Assembly: GCA_012511485.1 (NCBI GenBank)
Contig: JAAZFZ010000035.1
Location: 1-23,937, forward strand
Length of the DNA stretch: 23,937 nucleotides
DNA from: Clostridiales bacterium
GTDB lineage: Bacteria > Bacillota > Clostridia > Oscillospirales > Acutalibacteraceae
Direction: 5' to 3'
The notes under the pieces are model-generated. The model did no database searches. It saw nothing but the letters and a program-made list of their open reading frames with translations, and was not told the origin of the DNA. The position numbers and the translations under genes are program-made. Shown here piece after piece: positions 21,944-23,937 of the stretch; positions within the stretch are counted from its first letter, which is position 1, and each line of letters starts with the position of its first letter.

Positions 21944-22882
21944 TCATAGCGTTTTAGCGAACGCTATCATTAAAGGCATGGTTAGAATTGAAAAAAAGCT
22001 GATTACCGCCACAGTCTGTGCGGCAAGAGATGTATCGTTACCGAATTTTGCGGTATAAATGACAGTATTGTTGGCTGAGGGTGCGCTGGCGGAGATTATC
22101 AGGGCAGTCAGCAATTCACCCCTGATTCCGAAAAGCTTGAAGAACACAAGCATTATTAACGGCAAAACTATTAGCTTCATTAAAGCCGATAGTAGTATCC
22201 TTTTTTCTTTAAATACAGACTTAAAGTCGGTATTTGCAAGATATGTACCGAAAATGAGCATTGCAAGCGGTGTGTTCATGCTTGCTATGTATTTTATAGG
22301 CTCAAAAACCAGTTCAGGGAGCTTGACACCCAGAAGAAAAAGGGGCAAGCCTACCGAAACGGACAAAACGCCCGGATTGAGAATTATTTTTTTATAATTA
22401 AGTTTCTTTTTTTTGCCCTGCGCGTTATCCATAATAAACACGCCGTGAGTAAATACGAAAACCTGAAAGCTGATAATAACAGTTGAGCAATAGAATACGC
22501 CCTGGGAGCCTATAACCGCATTTGCAAGAGGGAGAGCCATATATCCGCAGTTGCCGTAAATTGCCGCAAACTTCAGCACGGAGTTTTTGGAGCAGTCCCC
22601 TTTTCTAAATAAGGGGGCATTAATTGTTATTGCAACGGTATGAAGCAGCATTCCGCAGCCCAAAGCAATAAAAAAGCCCCTTACCGTTTGACTGTCATGC
22701 TCAATTTCAAGAAATGATTTGACAATCACAGCAGGGGTTATTATATAAAACAAGAGATTCGTGCATTGCCTTGCGATATTTTCGGTGAAAAATTTAACCT
22801 TATCGGCCAAACAGCCGACAGCAACAATGATGTAAAGCACAGCAACCTGACTGGCAGCCGTCAAAGCATTCTCAAAAAACAT
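21944..22882 (-). CDS. AEC-family permease (auxin efflux carrier-like)
   Basis: A 312-residue integral membrane protein with about ten hydrophobic helices in two repeated halves. Typical AEC features are GCLADKVKFF near the start, the NCGYMALPLANAVIG stretch mid-protein and SASAPSANNTVIYTAKFG in the second half. Bacterial members export organic acids such as malate or oxalate, or unknown small anions; plant-hormone transport is not implied. AGGGTG lies shortly before the ATG. It is 14 nt upstream of the QueG-like gene and probably co-transcribed with it. Confidence 0.9.
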   Translation of the reverse strand: MFFENALTAASQVAVLYIIVAVGCLADKVKFFTENIARQCTNLLFYIITPAVIVKSFLEIEHDSQTVRGFFIALGCGMLLHTVAITINAPLFRKGDCSKNSVLKFAAIYGNCGYMALPLANAVIGSQGVFYCSTVIISFQVFVFTHGVFIMDNAQGKKKKLNYKKIILNPGVLSVSVGLPLFLLGVKLPELVFEPIKYIASMNTPLAMLIFGTYLANTDFKSVFKEKRILLSALMKLIVLPLIMLVFFKLFGIRGELLTALIISASAPSANNTVIYTAKFGNDTSLAAQTVAVISFFSILTMPLMIAFAKTL

Positions 22883-22891
22883 AATACACCC

Positions 22892-22907
22892 TATCGTAAT
22901 AACGATA
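22892..22907. repeat. 16-bp perfect dyad before the AEC gene
   Basis: TATCGT (22892-22897) and ACGATA (22902-22907) flank AATA. The dyad sits 10 bases upstream of the AEC start codon and touches its ribosome binding site (CACCCT on the plus strand, 22887-22892). It could be an operator or a translation-affecting hairpin. Confidence 0.4.
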
Positions 22908-22945
22908 TATTCCTTATTCGTCCGCTCTAAGACCGTCGATATCTT

Positions 22946-23836
22946 CTATGCCCTGTGGCTGCGTCTTGCATCCTGCATCCTGCCGATGCAGTAGCTTATA
23001 ATGAATGCGGCAACTGCCATATCGCAGTATTCAATCGGTGATTTTTCATTGAGCAAATCACTTCTGCCTATTGCGGCAACAATGAGCCTGGGTACAAAGC
23101 AAAGCAGGCAGAGCATTGCCGCAGGGATGCCGTAGCCAAAAATCTTCCACCCCTTGCCCTGACTGTTAATGCCCGAAAGCCTTTGCGCAAATGCTAGAAA
23201 GAACATCATAAGAAAAACCAGCATCAGCATTTCAAAAAACAAATCAGAAACCTTGAGGTAGCTGACAGGTCGCATAAACCTGTGAATTATACGGCAAATG
23301 CACCAGCCAAGAGGTGCGATTGCAAGGAACTTATATTCACTCACCGAGCGCCCTCTGATGTTTGCGGTGCCGAGAATAATAAAAAATATCATTGAAATAA
23401 CGGAAAAAATGGATTCGAGTAAAACCGCTATCCCTCCGGATTTGGCGAGATACTTTGAAAGAGTCGGAGTGTACTGGGTTATTTCAAAAGAATAGTAAAT
23501 CTCCGAAAAATATGCGAACATCTGCACGGCATTGATTATCAATGTCACTGCCACAAGCAGTGCGGCAATACCCTCCCCGAGCCTTACCTGCTTTGAGCTG
23601 ACAATATCAAGCTCCTTCCTCATTAAAAAAGAAAGTACGACAGGAGTCAGGCAAAAGACGGCAAGCAGGCAGTACATTAATGGAATTGAAGCATCTTTGA
23701 TAGCATAAAAGCCGGTTGAGCCTTCAATTATTTTCATAAACTGGTAGACTCTCAGGGGCAGTATGAGCAAAATGCCCACAGAAAAGATTTTGAAAAGCAT
23801 TCCCAGATTCAAACTGAATTTAGACTTCTTTGACAA
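22946..23836 (-). CDS. Multi-pass membrane protein, unknown
   Basis: A 296-residue protein I do not recognise. About seven hydrophobic helices span nearly the whole length, with basic loops and a basic C-terminus ending RRSHRA. It has no zinc, nucleotide or catalytic motif. The start is probably TTG at 23836, placed after AAAGGGTG; a GTG at 23845 overlaps that site. It follows another minus-strand reading frame by 15 nt and precedes the AEC gene by 63 nt, so it may form an operon with the upstream gene. Confidence 0.72.
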   Translation of the reverse strand: MSKKSKFSLNLGMLFKIFSVGILLILPLRVYQFMKIIEGSTGFYAIKDASIPLMYCLLAVFCLTPVVLSFLMRKELDIVSSKQVRLGEGIAALLVAVTLIINAVQMFAYFSEIYYSFEITQYTPTLSKYLAKSGGIAVLLESIFSVISMIFFIILGTANIRGRSVSEYKFLAIAPLGWCICRIIHRFMRPVSYLKVSDLFFEMLMLVFLMMFFLAFAQRLSGINSQGKGWKIFGYGIPAAMLCLLCFVPRLIVAAIGRSDLLNEKSPIEYCDMAVAAFIISYCIGRMQDARRSHRA

Positions 23837-23851
23837 GGCTATCACCCTTTA

Positions 23852-23937
23852 TTAATATCTTTCCTCTGAAGGAATATAATCTTCATTTTTACCGCTGTCC
23901 TCCTTGCGCTTGTCAAGAGGCACATAGTAATGGGGCA
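23852..23937 (-). CDS. C-terminal end of an unknown protein (5' end outside window)
   Basis: The minus-strand frame is open from the window edge to a TAA at 23854-23852 and encodes 27 residues ending DYIPSEERY, highly charged (Lys, Glu, Asp). The next gene's Shine-Dalgarno sequence lies directly after its stop, which supports a real coding end. Too little is visible to name it. Confidence 0.55.
   Translation of the reverse strand, partial: PHYYVPLDKRKEDSGKNEDYIPSEERY

Overview
The window looks like a chromosomal segment from an endospore-forming member of the Clostridia (Eubacteriales), most likely a Ruminococcaceae/Oscillospiraceae-type gut or anaerobic lineage. The basis is moderate GC, strong AGGAGG-type ribosome binding sites, the sporulation pair spmA-spmB, the ricT/holB/darA block of Firmicutes, a bacterial 2[4Fe-4S] ferredoxin and an AbrB-type regulator. 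The species assignment is inference. No phage, insertion sequence, CRISPR array, tRNA or rRNA gene was seen.

Plus-strand half (1-12.6 kb). The window opens inside an ABC exporter gene. A consensus sigma-A promoter then drives seven closely packed genes: a CNNM/CorC-like membrane protein, a family I.5 lipase, a GH20 beta-N-acetylhexosaminidase, tRNA methyltransferase TrmN6 (YabB), rRNA methyltransferase RsmI, a one-TM protein of unknown function, and leuD. Next comes a two-component system (OmpR-type regulator, HAMP/HisKA kinase) and an HtrA/DegP-like membrane serine protease. Upstream of the two-component genes lie four hexamers exactly 11 bp apart that resemble PhoP/WalR boxes. A weaker three-hexamer copy precedes the protease gene, which suggests an autoregulated envelope-stress or phosphate-type regulon.

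Minus-strand half (12.8-23.9 kb). Read right to left: the end of an unknown protein, an unknown multi-TM protein, an AEC permease, a short QueG-like iron-sulfur protein, then darA-holB-ricT and a 57-residue ferredoxin. After an isolated plus-strand AbrB-like gene come spmA-spmB, a neutral-ceramidase-fold protein that lacks the usual nucleophile, a lipoprotein, an SDR reductase and a zinc-ribbon membrane protein. In Bacillus subtilis, yaaQ(darA)-holB-yaaT(ricT)-yabB-rsmI-abrB form one neighbourhood. Here the same gene set is present but split and inverted within about 15 kb.

No clearly new multi-gene system is evident. The best leads are the phased regulatory boxes at the two-component operon, Spo0A-box-like sites at the AbrB and ferredoxin promoters, the ceramidase-like protein without its nucleophile, and the Cys/His cluster in the kinase sensor domain. 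No gene-free stretch exceeds about 210 bases.
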